Origin: an uncultured Muribaculaceae bacterium
GTDB taxonomy: Bacteria > Bacteroidota > Bacteroidia > Bacteroidales > Muribaculaceae
Direction of reading: 5' to 3'
DNA length: 64,000 nucleotides
Assembly: GCA_910584055.1 (NCBI GenBank)
Contig: CAJTZS010000012.1
Location: 31,150-95,149 of the forward strand
In this document: piece after piece, positions 1-8,890 of the stretch
Layout: every line of letters begins with the position of its first letter
Position numbering within the stretch: position 1 is the first letter of the stretch
Made by a program: the position numbers and the translations under genes
The notes under the pieces: model-generated
Database searches by the model: none
What the model saw: only the letters and a program-made list of their open reading frames with translations
Told to the model about the DNA's origin: nothing

Positions 1-861
1 TTTTAAGTGAATTTTTTCGCCATCACACAAAGCAAAAGTCTCGCCATAGCTTAACGGAGCAATAAAGTCATATTTTATCGGGATGATCGTTTCTCCACGA
101 GTATTTATAACTCCATACTTCCCTTTTTTTTTAACGCGGAAACAACCGTCCATAATATTTGATATCTCTTCATATATAAGTGGCACACATTCTTCACCAT
201 CCATATTCAATACTCCCCATAATCCACCCATAAAGCAATCATTGTTTTCATATCTGCCGCCGGTATTTACTTTTGCGAAACCATCAACAAAATTTGTGAT
301 TAATGTGTAGGATCTACTGATTTGTTTTCCAGTATCATTTAGTACAAACCACTTTCCACCAATCGTCACACCCCATCTGCCATCATATATACCGCCATAA
401 TTCACAACTAAGAGACCATTTATACAGTTGTGAACATCAGCATATTTCAATGGAATTACAACGTTACCCTGAATATCGATATATCCCCACTTGTCTTTTT
501 TACGCACTTTGGCTAGTGAGTAAGAAAAAGGATATGCCTCATCGTAAAGTGCCTCAATGACAATATTTCCGTTATAGTCAACGAACCCAAATTTGTCGTT
601 AATTGAAAAACATGCCCTGTTATCGGAAAATGGGTAAATAATATCAAAGACAAAGTCAGCTATCAAACCACCTTCATTGTCTAAAATACCCCATAGGCCA
701 TTTTCACACACCAAAGCCCTCTTATCCTTAAATGGGAAAGCGCGATCATAGACAAATGGAATGATCGTTTCATCATTGTCATTTATATAACCATACTTGG
801 AATCCTTCATACAGCAACGAAGCCCGTCAGATTCCGGAAAAACTAAATCAAAATCGTTCAC
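1..861 (-). CDS. WG-repeat protein, 3' end outside window
   Basis: An open frame with no stop runs from a GTG at 861 to the left edge, so at least 287 residues are coded here and the C-terminus is missing. It reads as successive WG (KWG) repeats of about 40-50 residues, with repeated units of the form 'G-x-W-G-x-[IV]-[DN]-x-x-G' followed by 'I-x-P-x-x-Y-D'. WG repeats are beta-rich modules, common in Bacteroidetes, with no enzymatic role I can assign. The start is inferred: GTG lies 5 bases after the upstream gene's stop at 867, and no better ATG precedes the first repeat. It is the last visible gene of the long minus-strand operon. A second WG-type protein sits at 10475-11845. Family call is firm; function unknown. 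Confidence 0.8.
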   Translation of the reverse strand, partial: MNDFDLVFPESDGLRCCMKDSKYGYINDNDETIIPFVYDRAFPFKDKRALVCENGLWGILDNEGGLIADFVFDIIYPFSDNRACFSINDKFGFVDYNGNIVIEALYDEAYPFSYSLAKVRKKDKWGYIDIQGNVVIPLKYADVHNCINGLLVVNYGGIYDGRWGVTIGGKWFVLNDTGKQISRSYTLITNFVDGFAKVNTGGRYENNDCFMGGLWGVLNMDGEECVPLIYEEISNIMDGCFRVKKKGKYGVINTRGETIIPIKYDFIAPLSYGETFALCDGEKIHLK

Positions 862-866
862 CGTAA

Positions 867-1943
867 TCAATCGTTTAATATAGTTTGTAAAAATTTTTTT
901 GATTGTAAAACTTTATCATTGAGTTTACTCCTATTGATTTTACCAGGATCGACCTGCGAGCCAACCTTAATTCCAAGCATACAGCACAGATCATAGATTC
1001 TCCAATTGTCATAAGCTGTCGCAGGTCCGCGCCGTTTAAAAAAAGGGGCAAACATTTTGCCGAAAATTACCGAATAAAGCATTCCATGATAGGAATCGGT
1101 AACCACAAAATTGGCGTTCTCAAACATAGATACAAAATTAGACGGTGATATTTCCGACAATTTTACATCATCAGTAGAAGATACCGACATAAAAATAAGA
1201 TCCAAACCTCTAATCTTAGCCTCTCTCTCCGCATATGTACGAATCTTTTTAGAATCTCCCAATATATAGCAAAGTAGATAATTTTTCGGTAAATGAGGCA
1301 GACTTTCTGAAAATCCATGCCAGAATTCTTCAGACAGCAACAAGACGGGATCCACTGTGTTGGTCACTTCTCTGCCGATCAATTTCCGGAGTAGCTCACT
1401 TTGTGCTATATCCCGGCAACCGACATACCTGAAACAACTCAGCATCCTGACCAATCTTTTCTTGTATTTTGAAGAAAGGCATACAGTACCAAAACTTGGA
1501 CTGTAGGAATATTTTGGAACATCATTATCTATGGACTCCAAAAGATAAAAAGAATTCACTTTAGAAATAGTTGGATTCCAAACCTGATCTCCTCCCACCA
1601 CATACTTGCAATAAAACCTATTTGCATTCCCACAATTCTTTTTGTTGAAAATCATGGATGAATGTGGAATTCTGTCCCAGAAATTCATAAGAGACTTGTA
1701 GGAATCTGATGATTCGAGGTCGCTTTTTACAAACCCTCCACTGGCAAGATACCTTAGTTTACTGGCAAATATGCTTATCTTATCTACAATCCGCAGATGT
1801 CTGCGGCTATCATATAAAATGTATTCCCCTTCACATCCCATCTCAGATATTACAGTGGCGAGAGCATGAGCCTGTAAGGCTGTGCCGTGATTGGTATTTT
1901 TCCATAAAGTCAGCAGCCCTATTTTTGCTCCGCTTTTATCCAT
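867..1943 (-). CDS. Polysaccharide pyruvyl transferase family protein
   Basis: A 358-residue protein. The N-terminal 'KIGLLTLWKNTNHGTALQ' motif and the later 'VVTDSYHGMLYSVIFGK' motif are hallmarks of the polysaccharide pyruvyl transferase family, a GT-B-like fold that adds pyruvyl ketals to sugars using phosphoenolpyruvate; the family also contains members of unknown substrate. No signal peptide is visible, so it should be cytoplasmic. The start overlaps the end of the radical SAM gene at 1919 by 25 bases, which suggests translational coupling. With the neighbouring glycosyltransferase and PIG-L deacetylase it points to a glycan or glycolipid part of the operon's product. The substrate cannot be told from sequence. 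Confidence 0.8.
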   Translation of the reverse strand: MDKSGAKIGLLTLWKNTNHGTALQAHALATVISEMGCEGEYILYDSRRHLRIVDKISIFASKLRYLASGGFVKSDLESSDSYKSLMNFWDRIPHSSMIFNKKNCGNANRFYCKYVVGGDQVWNPTISKVNSFYLLESIDNDVPKYSYSPSFGTVCLSSKYKKRLVRMLSCFRYVGCRDIAQSELLRKLIGREVTNTVDPVLLLSEEFWHGFSESLPHLPKNYLLCYILGDSKKIRTYAEREAKIRGLDLIFMSVSSTDDVKLSEISPSNFVSMFENANFVVTDSYHGMLYSVIFGKMFAPFFKRRGPATAYDNWRIYDLCCMLGIKVGSQVDPGKINRSKLNDKVLQSKKFLQTILND

Positions 1944-2830
1944 TCAGAAATATCTTTTCTCGAATAATTCCACTTTACATTAGTTTCGCCCGCAGAAATA
2001 TCACAATATCTGCAGTGAGGTATCGTCTTAGTGATCAAATTATAAAAATCCTCCTTAGTAACATCTGAATATAAGTCTATGAAATTTTTCGGATTATCTT
2101 TAATTTCCAAATTGAAATGGTCTGAAAAATTGGAAAAATAAGCAGCAACACTGCATGGATAGAAACGACCATCTTTCAATTGGCAGGTATATCCATAATT
2201 AAAACAGAATAAATGTGAGAGCCAGCCCCATTGTTTTCCTTTCAAATCAAATACTAACTTTTTGAAGGATTTAAATTTATGTGTTGGGCCTATCATCAGA
2301 GACACTCCATGTTTTTTCGCTTTTTCTTCAATACCTTTTGTATCGACTGGTATAGGATATCGGGTGACTATGATTTTTGTCTTGGAGGTGCGACAAGTAT
2401 CCCAAAAAGCAAGAGGCTGTTTGAGAAGCAGAAGTCCGTTGGTAACAAATTCCACGTATACACCTGGAAAGTTTTCATATGTTATCTTAATAAATTCAAT
2501 TGCATCCGGATGGAGCAGAGGCTCGCCTCCGAGCAATCTTATACGCCTTATATCCTTGGAAGACAATATCTCTGTCAATCGTTTCATGTCTTTCTTAAAC
2601 GATTCCACACTTGTAGTCTTCTTCGCCGACACCGGCGAGAAATGTGAACACCCCTTGCAGTTAAGGTTGCAATGATCCACTAAATGGACTTCAAACATCA
2701 ATCCTGTCTTTTTCAAGACAGAGATTTTTTCAATATTCTCAATAAGATCGTTCAATGTATAGATACCAAACACTCGTACAGACAAAAACCATCTGTATAG
2801 TTTGGTCAACGTTAATCTAACAGGCAACAT
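1919..2830 (-). CDS. Radical SAM enzyme
   Basis: A 303-residue protein with a radical SAM cluster motif 'CNLNCKGCSHF' (Cys-x3-Cys-x2-Cys) near residue 55, followed by 'LLGGEPLLHP', the usual GGE glycine-rich SAM-binding motif. The C-terminal part has further cysteines (CFNYGYTCQLKDGRFYPC and CRYCD), the pattern of a SPASM-like auxiliary cluster region. Enzymes of this type bind a 4Fe-4S cluster and cleave S-adenosylmethionine to start radical chemistry on peptides or small molecules. It sits 4 bases downstream of the PaaK-like gene. It is the second of three radical SAM genes in the operon; substrate unknown. Confidence 0.85.
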   Translation of the reverse strand: MLPVRLTLTKLYRWFLSVRVFGIYTLNDLIENIEKISVLKKTGLMFEVHLVDHCNLNCKGCSHFSPVSAKKTTSVESFKKDMKRLTEILSSKDIRRIRLLGGEPLLHPDAIEFIKITYENFPGVYVEFVTNGLLLLKQPLAFWDTCRTSKTKIIVTRYPIPVDTKGIEEKAKKHGVSLMIGPTHKFKSFKKLVFDLKGKQWGWLSHLFCFNYGYTCQLKDGRFYPCSVAAYFSNFSDHFNLEIKDNPKNFIDLYSDVTKEDFYNLITKTIPHCRYCDISAGETNVKWNYSRKDISEWIKAEQK

Positions 2831-2834
2831 AAAT

Positions 2835-4058
2835 TCACTTTTTAAATTTGCGGTTGTCTTTAACTGATATTCGTTTTCCTTTCTCGCCTAAAAAATAAGC
2901 AATAGGCATCCATTCTACAGAAATATTTATAAACAGCCATTTTTTTATCTCGGACTTCAAACGATTTTCAACATAATCTGTAGTGACAGCAGAATCTTTT
3001 AAAGAGACCCTTAAAGTCGCTTTATCATTTTCATCAATCATCAATTCAAAAAAATTATAAATTTCCGAAAAAGATAGTACTATCTTTTCAACTTCATCAG
3101 GAAAGACATTGACACCTTTAATTATCACCATATCATCAAGCCGATGTGTAACATAGTCCAACCTCAAATTGCAGTAACCAGTCATTAAAGACGAGTCTCC
3201 TATAAATTTTGACACATCGCCGGTACGAAACCTCAAAAGCGGCATAGCATCGCGTCTTAAAGTCGTGATAACGATTTCACCCTCACAACCTATAGGCAAA
3301 ACCCTGTCTGATTCGGGATCTAAAATCTCAATGTAAAAGTCATCATCACAAACAGTCATTCCGGATACCCCCCTTTCTTCGTATGCTATACCGGGTCCCT
3401 CAATCTCTGATAGTCCATAAATGCCCAGTATCGGAACTCCAAAAAAAGCAGACCACTTCTGTTTTTCTTTAGGATTAAAAGGTTCAGCTCCAATAAAGAT
3501 AGCTTTAAGCTTTAAATCCTTACGCGGGTTGATACCATGCATCTGCATATATTCAATCAAAATAGGAATATAGTTGGAAATCGCAATAAATGCCTTGACC
3601 TCAAAATCGATCATAAACTTGACCTGCCGTTCTGTATTCCCAGGGCCTACTGGTATGACCATTAATCCGAAATCCTCAGCAGCGCTCTGGAATCCCAAAC
3701 CTCCGCTGAACATTCCGAAGCCAACCATATTCTGAAAGACATCTCCTGGTCGAAGGTCTGCGCTTTTAAATGCTCTCTGAAGATGGCCAGACCATCGGGA
3801 CAAATCGCTGTCAGTATAAAAAGTCATACTTGGTGTTCCCTTTGTGCCGCTGGATGTATGAACTCTTCTTATTAAATCCATATCAACAGCTACGAGTTTC
3901 AACGGATTTACAGCCCTTATCTCAGATTTTGTAGTAAACGGAAGAGCCTGAAAATCTTTTAAACTATGGATACGGCATCGCAACCCGGCAAGCTTATGTT
4001 GATAAAACTTACTGTTTTGACAATAGTTTACGGTAGCTTGTAAATCCTGAACGTTCAT
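2835..4058 (-). CDS. PaaK-like adenylate-forming enzyme
   Basis: A 407-residue member of the phenylacetate-CoA ligase-like branch of the ANL superfamily. The P-loop-like AMP motif 'HTSSGTKGTPSMTFYTD' and the 'GIYGLSEIEGPGIAYE' motif are present, and a C-terminal subdomain begins near 'LDDMVIIKGVNVFP'. Such enzymes activate a carboxylic acid as acyl-AMP and pass it to CoA or to a carrier-protein thiol. Two acyl carrier proteins are coded in the same operon (8614-8883 and 11865-12230), so loading a carrier is an attractive but unproven role. Length is close to that of short PaaK relatives. Confidence 0.85.
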   Translation of the reverse strand: MNVQDLQATVNYCQNSKFYQHKLAGLRCRIHSLKDFQALPFTTKSEIRAVNPLKLVAVDMDLIRRVHTSSGTKGTPSMTFYTDSDLSRWSGHLQRAFKSADLRPGDVFQNMVGFGMFSGGLGFQSAAEDFGLMVIPVGPGNTERQVKFMIDFEVKAFIAISNYIPILIEYMQMHGINPRKDLKLKAIFIGAEPFNPKEKQKWSAFFGVPILGIYGLSEIEGPGIAYEERGVSGMTVCDDDFYIEILDPESDRVLPIGCEGEIVITTLRRDAMPLLRFRTGDVSKFIGDSSLMTGYCNLRLDYVTHRLDDMVIIKGVNVFPDEVEKIVLSFSEIYNFFELMIDENDKATLRVSLKDSAVTTDYVENRLKSEIKKWLFINISVEWMPIAYFLGEKGKRISVKDNRKFKK

Positions 4059-4073
4059 TCTTGAGAAAATAAT

Positions 4074-5072
4074 TTAATTAGGGATCAATTCACAATCGGA
4101 ATCAGCTGGAGTTGCCATTATGAAGGCATCAGCGGAAATGCCAAGAGAATTAGTGACAATGACTGAATCGCTACCATATGGAATAATGGTGGCGTAATTT
4201 GCAACCACGTATTCTGACGGCAGTGTAGTGAATAAAAAAATACGCCCTATAGAGTTTATAAATGCAATGTAACAAAGGCAGTCCAATATTATTGACAACC
4301 CTTTTGCGTTGGAGAGATCAAATCGGTAATCGACCAAAAAAATAGATGCCATTCCTTTTATGAACTGTATTTTAAATACAAAATACAGTTCATCTTGAGT
4401 TGTATTAAGTATACACTTATAGACATGATAATGATTTGGACAATTATAAAACCTTTTTTTCATAAACTCCTGATTTCTCATGAAATCCACATTCAAAATT
4501 TGAGGATTCCAGAATCCATCATGAGGCATCTTATGATCATCTTTAGAGTGGCATCTAATGAAGCTTCTTCCATCAAGTTCTATATTAGACGGAAGGATAT
4601 ACTCTGAATAAAAATCACGAACGTTGCTTCCACAATTCATCTTCTTGAAAGCAGATGAGTAAAAAGGAGAGACAATATATGCACGGGATTCACCGCAGAA
4701 TGTAGAACCGTTAAGAACATGGATTTTACGGTTAATTTCTGTCAGACCAAATCCCCATGTATCTTTATCAGAATACGAATTTAGGAAAAACTCCAATCCA
4801 ATATACTTCCTGTGCTCACGTTCTAAATATGTTGAATGGCTCCATCGGATAGCCCGACTCTTTCCATTGATAGAGGCAAATGTGTGAAGAAATAAGTTAC
4901 AGCCGACAATTCTTCCATTATGGGTAACCACAATATTGTCATCGACCCTCCGGCTTAATTTCTCAATAATATACTTCAGGAGCCTAATATCATCCCACAA
5001 AAAATTTGAATTTGCCATAAATTTGGCCAATTCTTCTATTTGAAATAATTTCAGACGCTCTATTTTATACAT
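4074..5072 (-). CDS. GNAT-like acyltransferase-fold protein
   Basis: A 332-residue protein. The N-terminal 150 residues have the look of a GNAT fold: 'IVVTHNGRIVGCNLFLHTF' resembles the central strands and 'YLEREHRKYIGLEFFLNSY' the acetyl-CoA loop helix. The C-terminal half may be a second, degenerate copy of the fold. The start overlaps the PIG-L gene at 5065 by 8 bases, and this pairing of a deacetylase with an N-acyltransferase suggests that an acetyl group on an amino sugar is exchanged for another acyl group. That role is inference; the family call itself is moderate. Confidence 0.55.
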   Translation of the reverse strand: MYKIERLKLFQIEELAKFMANSNFLWDDIRLLKYIIEKLSRRVDDNIVVTHNGRIVGCNLFLHTFASINGKSRAIRWSHSTYLEREHRKYIGLEFFLNSYSDKDTWGFGLTEINRKIHVLNGSTFCGESRAYIVSPFYSSAFKKMNCGSNVRDFYSEYILPSNIELDGRSFIRCHSKDDHKMPHDGFWNPQILNVDFMRNQEFMKKRFYNCPNHYHVYKCILNTTQDELYFVFKIQFIKGMASIFLVDYRFDLSNAKGLSIILDCLCYIAFINSIGRIFLFTTLPSEYVVANYATIIPYGSDSVIVTNSLGISADAFIMATPADSDCELIPN

Positions 5073-5778
5073 CTATTCTATGAAATCTTTCAACAATATT
5101 CCCGTCAACAATCTTATGCTTAATAATCTGTTTTACAGTGTCGGTTTCATATTGTGATTGGTAAATATCAAAGACCTGTCTTTGAAGTGCGGTATCCGAT
5201 GACTTCATTATGCTAGAAGTCAGTTTGGAATATCCTTTGTCTTTGAGTATGTGCATCAACGCTGTCTTCATAGCGTTCTCAGAAAATTGTAAAGTGTATG
5301 GTAAATCTTCATACATCACAAATTCCGCAATACAATCACAACATGGTGCGACCTCTTTCAAGATTATGTCTCGTATTATTTTGTGATCATAATGCCAGCC
5401 TAAAGCCATTGGAAAATAAACACGGCGGAAATGATGGTCAAAAATATTTGATTTTATGATTTCAGCCAGTTCTCTATGGAAAGGATATAAATCGATATAA
5501 GTTTTATCGCTCGAAAACGAGATTGACGAGTCCGCATAATCAAGATATATCAATTTGGCATTAATCAAACTACAAAATTCAATATCTTCAGACTTCCGGA
5601 TTGCAGTTACCCAATCCGCATTGTAAGCATTTGAACTTCCATATGCATACTTGCTTTGACCGAAAACCGTCAAAACTGTGGAAATATTATCATTATCAGA
5701 TGCAGGAAGAAGACATGAATACGCAATGTCATCAGGATGCGGTGATATAAGTAATATGTTTTTTTTAATGGCGTGCAT
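5065..5778 (-). CDS. PIG-L family deacetylase
   Basis: A 237-residue protein with the zinc-binding 'SPHPDDIAYSC' motif at residues 12-22 and the downstream 'ALGWHYDHKII' motif that supplies another histidine ligand. PIG-L/LmbE enzymes remove the N-acetyl group from N-acetylglucosamine-containing glycolipids or related metabolites. Length is usual for the family and no membrane anchor is seen. It overlaps both neighbours by a few bases (glycosyltransferase upstream, GNAT-like protein downstream), so the three are probably translated together and act on one glycoside intermediate. Confidence 0.85.
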   Translation of the reverse strand: MHAIKKNILLISPHPDDIAYSCLLPASDNDNISTVLTVFGQSKYAYGSSNAYNADWVTAIRKSEDIEFCSLINAKLIYLDYADSSISFSSDKTYIDLYPFHRELAEIIKSNIFDHHFRRVYFPMALGWHYDHKIIRDIILKEVAPCCDCIAEFVMYEDLPYTLQFSENAMKTALMHILKDKGYSKLTSSIMKSSDTALQRQVFDIYQSQYETDTVKQIIKHKIVDGNIVERFHRIDV

Positions 5779-6949
5779 TCCTGATTTGACAATAAACCTC
5801 GTTTATTCTGTGTATAAAGGTTTTGGCTCCATATTTTTTTACAATGCTATTGCGTATTTCATTTGGATTGAACATGTTTCTACATTCCATCAACCTAATC
5901 ACTCCTTTAGCCAGTTCGTCAGGATTGTGTATATCAACAACAATTGAATTGCTGTCATCTGCAAAATCCATAGATCCACCATTAGCTGTGATTACGCATG
6001 GTTTCCCGCATAGCATAGCCTCACAAATACTGACGCCAAAAGACTCCGCAATCGAAGAGCATACATAGAAACTGCATCTCTGCATTAACTTTACCATTTC
6101 ATCATGACGAACCGCATCAATAACTTGCACAAAATTAGATAGGTTGAAATCATTAACCAATCTTGTGATGGAGTTTTCTCCATCATAGCCACCCTTCTTT
6201 TCTCCACCCCCGACAATGATTGCTTTAAATTCAACACCAAGATTCACCAATTTTGAATATGCACATAACAAGGTGTTAATATCCTTTATATAACTCGGAT
6301 AATATGCAACAGTCAACAATAAATTCTCCTCGCTTAGGTTCTCATTTATTTGAAACAAACCATCATTTACATAATTACCAATCACGAAAGAATCACGCAA
6401 AATACCATTCATGAGAATTTGCTGTCTGAGATGTTGGCTGACACATGCAAATGAATCTGATCCATTTATTGCTGACCTCATTTCGCCTTTTATATAATCA
6501 CTGTGCAGAAAATCGGGATTGAAGGGCCCGAAATGCTCGGTTATCATGTAAGGTATACAATATGTGTGAGAGATCCAGCGGGCGAAAATACCAGCCCAAA
6601 ATGTGGCATAGGCATGAATGATATCCATCTTGAATTCGTGATACACTGCTTCAAAAAACTTCAGGACTATTGGCTTAAAACTTCTGATGTTATCTTCCCA
6701 GCTCAGATTATCATTAAAGAGCAATCTTGCACGTACAATAGTGAACCTGTCACTAATTCTTTCTTGTGTCATACTTTCTCTTGCGCGAAAATTATCGCCG
6801 CTTGAAAATACCACGGTTGATATCCTCTCGAATATCATCATGACCACACAATTGCAAGATGACACTAATGTGGCTTCATCTTTGAAAAAAGTTCCAGCAT
6901 TTGGTGATTCTGAATCACCGAACCATGACGGAATTATAAGAACGTTCAT
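5765..6949 (-). CDS. GT4-type glycosyltransferase
   Basis: A glycosyltransferase of the GT-B fold, family 4 type. The N-terminus 'MNVLIIPSWFGDSESPNAG' matches the first Rossmann strand with its donor-side glycine/serine loop, and the C-terminal 'ESFGVSICEAMLCGKPCV' is the E-x7-E nucleotide-sugar motif. I start it at the ATG at 6949, just upstream of the KAS III stop codon, because an upstream ATG at 6985 adds a 12-residue tail with no family counterpart. No transmembrane segment is visible. It probably adds a sugar to the intermediate later handled by the PIG-L deacetylase. Confidence 0.85.
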   Translation of the reverse strand: MNVLIIPSWFGDSESPNAGTFFKDEATLVSSCNCVVMMIFERISTVVFSSGDNFRARESMTQERISDRFTIVRARLLFNDNLSWEDNIRSFKPIVLKFFEAVYHEFKMDIIHAYATFWAGIFARWISHTYCIPYMITEHFGPFNPDFLHSDYIKGEMRSAINGSDSFACVSQHLRQQILMNGILRDSFVIGNYVNDGLFQINENLSEENLLLTVAYYPSYIKDINTLLCAYSKLVNLGVEFKAIIVGGGEKKGGYDGENSITRLVNDFNLSNFVQVIDAVRHDEMVKLMQRCSFYVCSSIAESFGVSICEAMLCGKPCVITANGGSMDFADDSNSIVVDIHNPDELAKGVIRLMECRNMFNPNEIRNSIVKKYGAKTFIHRINEVYCQIRNARH

Positions 6950-6951
6950 TA

Positions 6952-7935
6952 TTAGTTTCGTTCTAAAGCCATTGCATTCCAACAATATCCTCCCCCAAAA
7001 CCGCAGCAGATTATCTTTTGAGCTATCGGTTTCTTAAGTATCTTATTCAGGGCTATTGGGATCGACGATGTTGAGGTGTTTCCAGAAGTCTCCAGGTCAA
7101 TATAGAATTGTTCCTTTGGAATCTCTAATTTTTTTCTTAGATAATTCAGCATATATTGATTGGCCTGATGAAACAAATACAGAGTTCCTGCATCAGATAC
7201 GGAATTCTCCTCATTAATAAATGTCTTCATAAATCCGGGAATTTTTGAACTTACAAAGTCAAATATCTCTTCTCCAACCATGTAAAAATTTTCCTTGCTC
7301 ACATGTTCCATATCATACATATTGAGATAACCGTAATCCCCCTCAATCCCGATCCTCTTGGCATGAATATGTGACCCAGTACCATCTGTACCAGACGAAC
7401 ATTTAGTTATTTTATATACGCCTTCGGTTGAAACAAGAGATGCAGTGGCAGAATCTCCGAAAATAGTCTGTGTATGAAAATCATTTTTAGCCAGTACCTT
7501 CGAATAGGTGTCTGCAGTAATTACCAGAATATTCTTAGCAGTATTGCTCTCTATCAAGGCTTTGGCTATAGATAAAAGAGTTATATAACCACTACATCCC
7601 AATTTAAAATCAACAGCTACGACATTCTCAGGCAGATTCAAAGTCTTTTGGATGTACGCAGCAGTGTTCAGCATAAAATGATCGTGAACAAGCGTAGAAA
7701 AAAGTATATGGTCAATACTGTCCGTGATATCCGGATATTTAATCAGTAATTGTTTAGTTGCCTGCACTCCCAATGTTAGACTACTTTCTTTTTCCGTACA
7801 ATAATGACGTGAGGCAACTCCAATTTTAGATCGAATCTGTGATGCTGACCACTGACAACCATTATTGACTAAATCATCATTTGTAATAATCCGAGAAGGA
7901 TACGTCACCGTTATGTCCTTTATATAAGCTTTCAT
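6952..7935 (-). CDS. Beta-ketoacyl-ACP synthase III-like condensing enzyme
   Basis: A 327-residue thiolase-fold protein of the FabH/KAS III type. The catalytic triad is intact: Cys114 in 'KLGCSGYITL', His in 'LFHQANQYML' and Asn in 'TSGNTSTSSIP'. KAS III enzymes condense an acyl-CoA with malonyl-ACP or transfer acyl groups between CoA and carrier. It overlaps the SDR gene by 4 bases. With two carrier proteins, an SDR reductase and an adenylate-forming enzyme it forms a small acyl-chain-building set. A primary FabH is unlikely given the operon context, so a specialised acyl product is more probable. Confidence 0.88.
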   Translation of the reverse strand: MKAYIKDITVTYPSRIITNDDLVNNGCQWSASQIRSKIGVASRHYCTEKESSLTLGVQATKQLLIKYPDITDSIDHILFSTLVHDHFMLNTAAYIQKTLNLPENVVAVDFKLGCSGYITLLSIAKALIESNTAKNILVITADTYSKVLAKNDFHTQTIFGDSATASLVSTEGVYKITKCSSGTDGTGSHIHAKRIGIEGDYGYLNMYDMEHVSKENFYMVGEEIFDFVSSKIPGFMKTFINEENSVSDAGTLYLFHQANQYMLNYLRKKLEIPKEQFYIDLETSGNTSTSSIPIALNKILKKPIAQKIICCGFGGGYCWNAMALERN

Positions 7936-8654
7936 AAATTTACACTGTATCCTCCGTCTACGACTATATTAGTACCAGTAATGCTTTTTGATAAATCCGA
8001 TAATAAAAACACAACTGTATTTGATATATCATCCAGCGTGACTAACTTACCTGTTAAATTCATCTTTTTCATCTTTTCGATCTGGTGATCATTGAATGAA
8101 TCCTGGATATAGTTCGTCTCTACCATTCCAGCACAAATACAATTGCTACGAATACTCTTGACACAATATTCTTTAGCTATTTCTCTACTAAATCCCGTAA
8201 CCGCGGATTTCAACATACCATAAACCGCAGATCCTACTGAAGCTACAACAGGTCCATTTATCGAGGAAATAAAAACTATAGAAGCTCCCCGATTCAATTT
8301 CTTGTGGCGGTAAAGAGCCGACACAACATAAACCATAATTTTTATGTGGGAGTCCAACTGGATATTCAACCATTCTGGATTAATGTTAGCTGAAGGTCTT
8401 AGGCTAACATTTCCAATAGATATTACTACCCCATCTAGTTGTGGACAGATGCATTCAGCGAAATTATTGATGGTTTCATATGATGAAAGAATATTATATA
8501 CCTTGCTGATCTCGGAACCAAATATTGCTGAATCTCGACGAACACCTACGATTATATCTCCTCCACATTCATGACATTTAAGGGAAATGGCCTTAGCTAT
8601 ATCGGATGATCCATTAATAATCAAGAGACATTTTCCCTGAAGCAATTTGTTCAT
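7932..8654 (-). CDS. Short-chain dehydrogenase/reductase
   Basis: A 240-residue classical-length SDR. The nucleotide-binding loop is 'IINGSSDIAKAI', a variant of TGxxxGIG, and the catalytic Ser-Tyr-Lys set appears as 'FISSINGP' and 'YGMLK'. The C-terminal 'SITGTNIVVDGGYSV' is typical of FabG-like enzymes. The likely job is NAD(P)H-dependent reduction of the ketone made by the adjacent KAS III. Its start overlaps the preceding carrier-protein gene by about 40 bases, which implies coupled translation. Confidence 0.88.
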   Translation of the reverse strand: MNKLLQGKCLLIINGSSDIAKAISLKCHECGGDIIVGVRRDSAIFGSEISKVYNILSSYETINNFAECICPQLDGVVISIGNVSLRPSANINPEWLNIQLDSHIKIMVYVVSALYRHKKLNRGASIVFISSINGPVVASVGSAVYGMLKSAVTGFSREIAKEYCVKSIRSNCICAGMVETNYIQDSFNDHQIEKMKKMNLTGKLVTLDDISNTVVFLLSDLSKSITGTNIVVDGGYSVNL

Positions 8655-8883
8655 TTTTTTTTAATAACACAAGATTATACAATTCTTCCACTGTCGTTAC
8701 TGGTATAATCTCACGTAGTGGAATCTTTATCCCATATGTATCTTGAATCATAGCGAGCACACCTAATCCAAGCAACGAACACCATTCGTCCAGAGTGTCA
8801 AATTGAGTATCAAATTGAATTAAGTTAGTGTCCGTATAATCGAATTGTAGTCTCACATTTTTAAGAAATTCTAATCTATCCAT
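8614..8883 (-). CDS. Acyl carrier protein-like, first copy
   Basis: An 89-residue helical protein of carrier-protein size. The helix II start 'DTLDEWCSLLGLGVLAMI' resembles the phosphopantetheine site, with Ser36 in 'WCSLLGL' instead of the classical Asp-Ser-Leu. Such divergent carriers accompany dedicated acyl-building clusters. It lies between the radical SAM gene and the SDR and KAS III genes. The missing Asp before Ser36 weakens the call, but size, context and the downstream 'GIKIPLREIIPVTTVEELY' pattern support it. Confidence 0.65.
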   Translation of the reverse strand: MDRLEFLKNVRLQFDYTDTNLIQFDTQFDTLDEWCSLLGLGVLAMIQDTYGIKIPLREIIPVTTVEELYNLVLLKKNEQIASGKMSLDY

Positions 8884-8890
8884 AACTTTC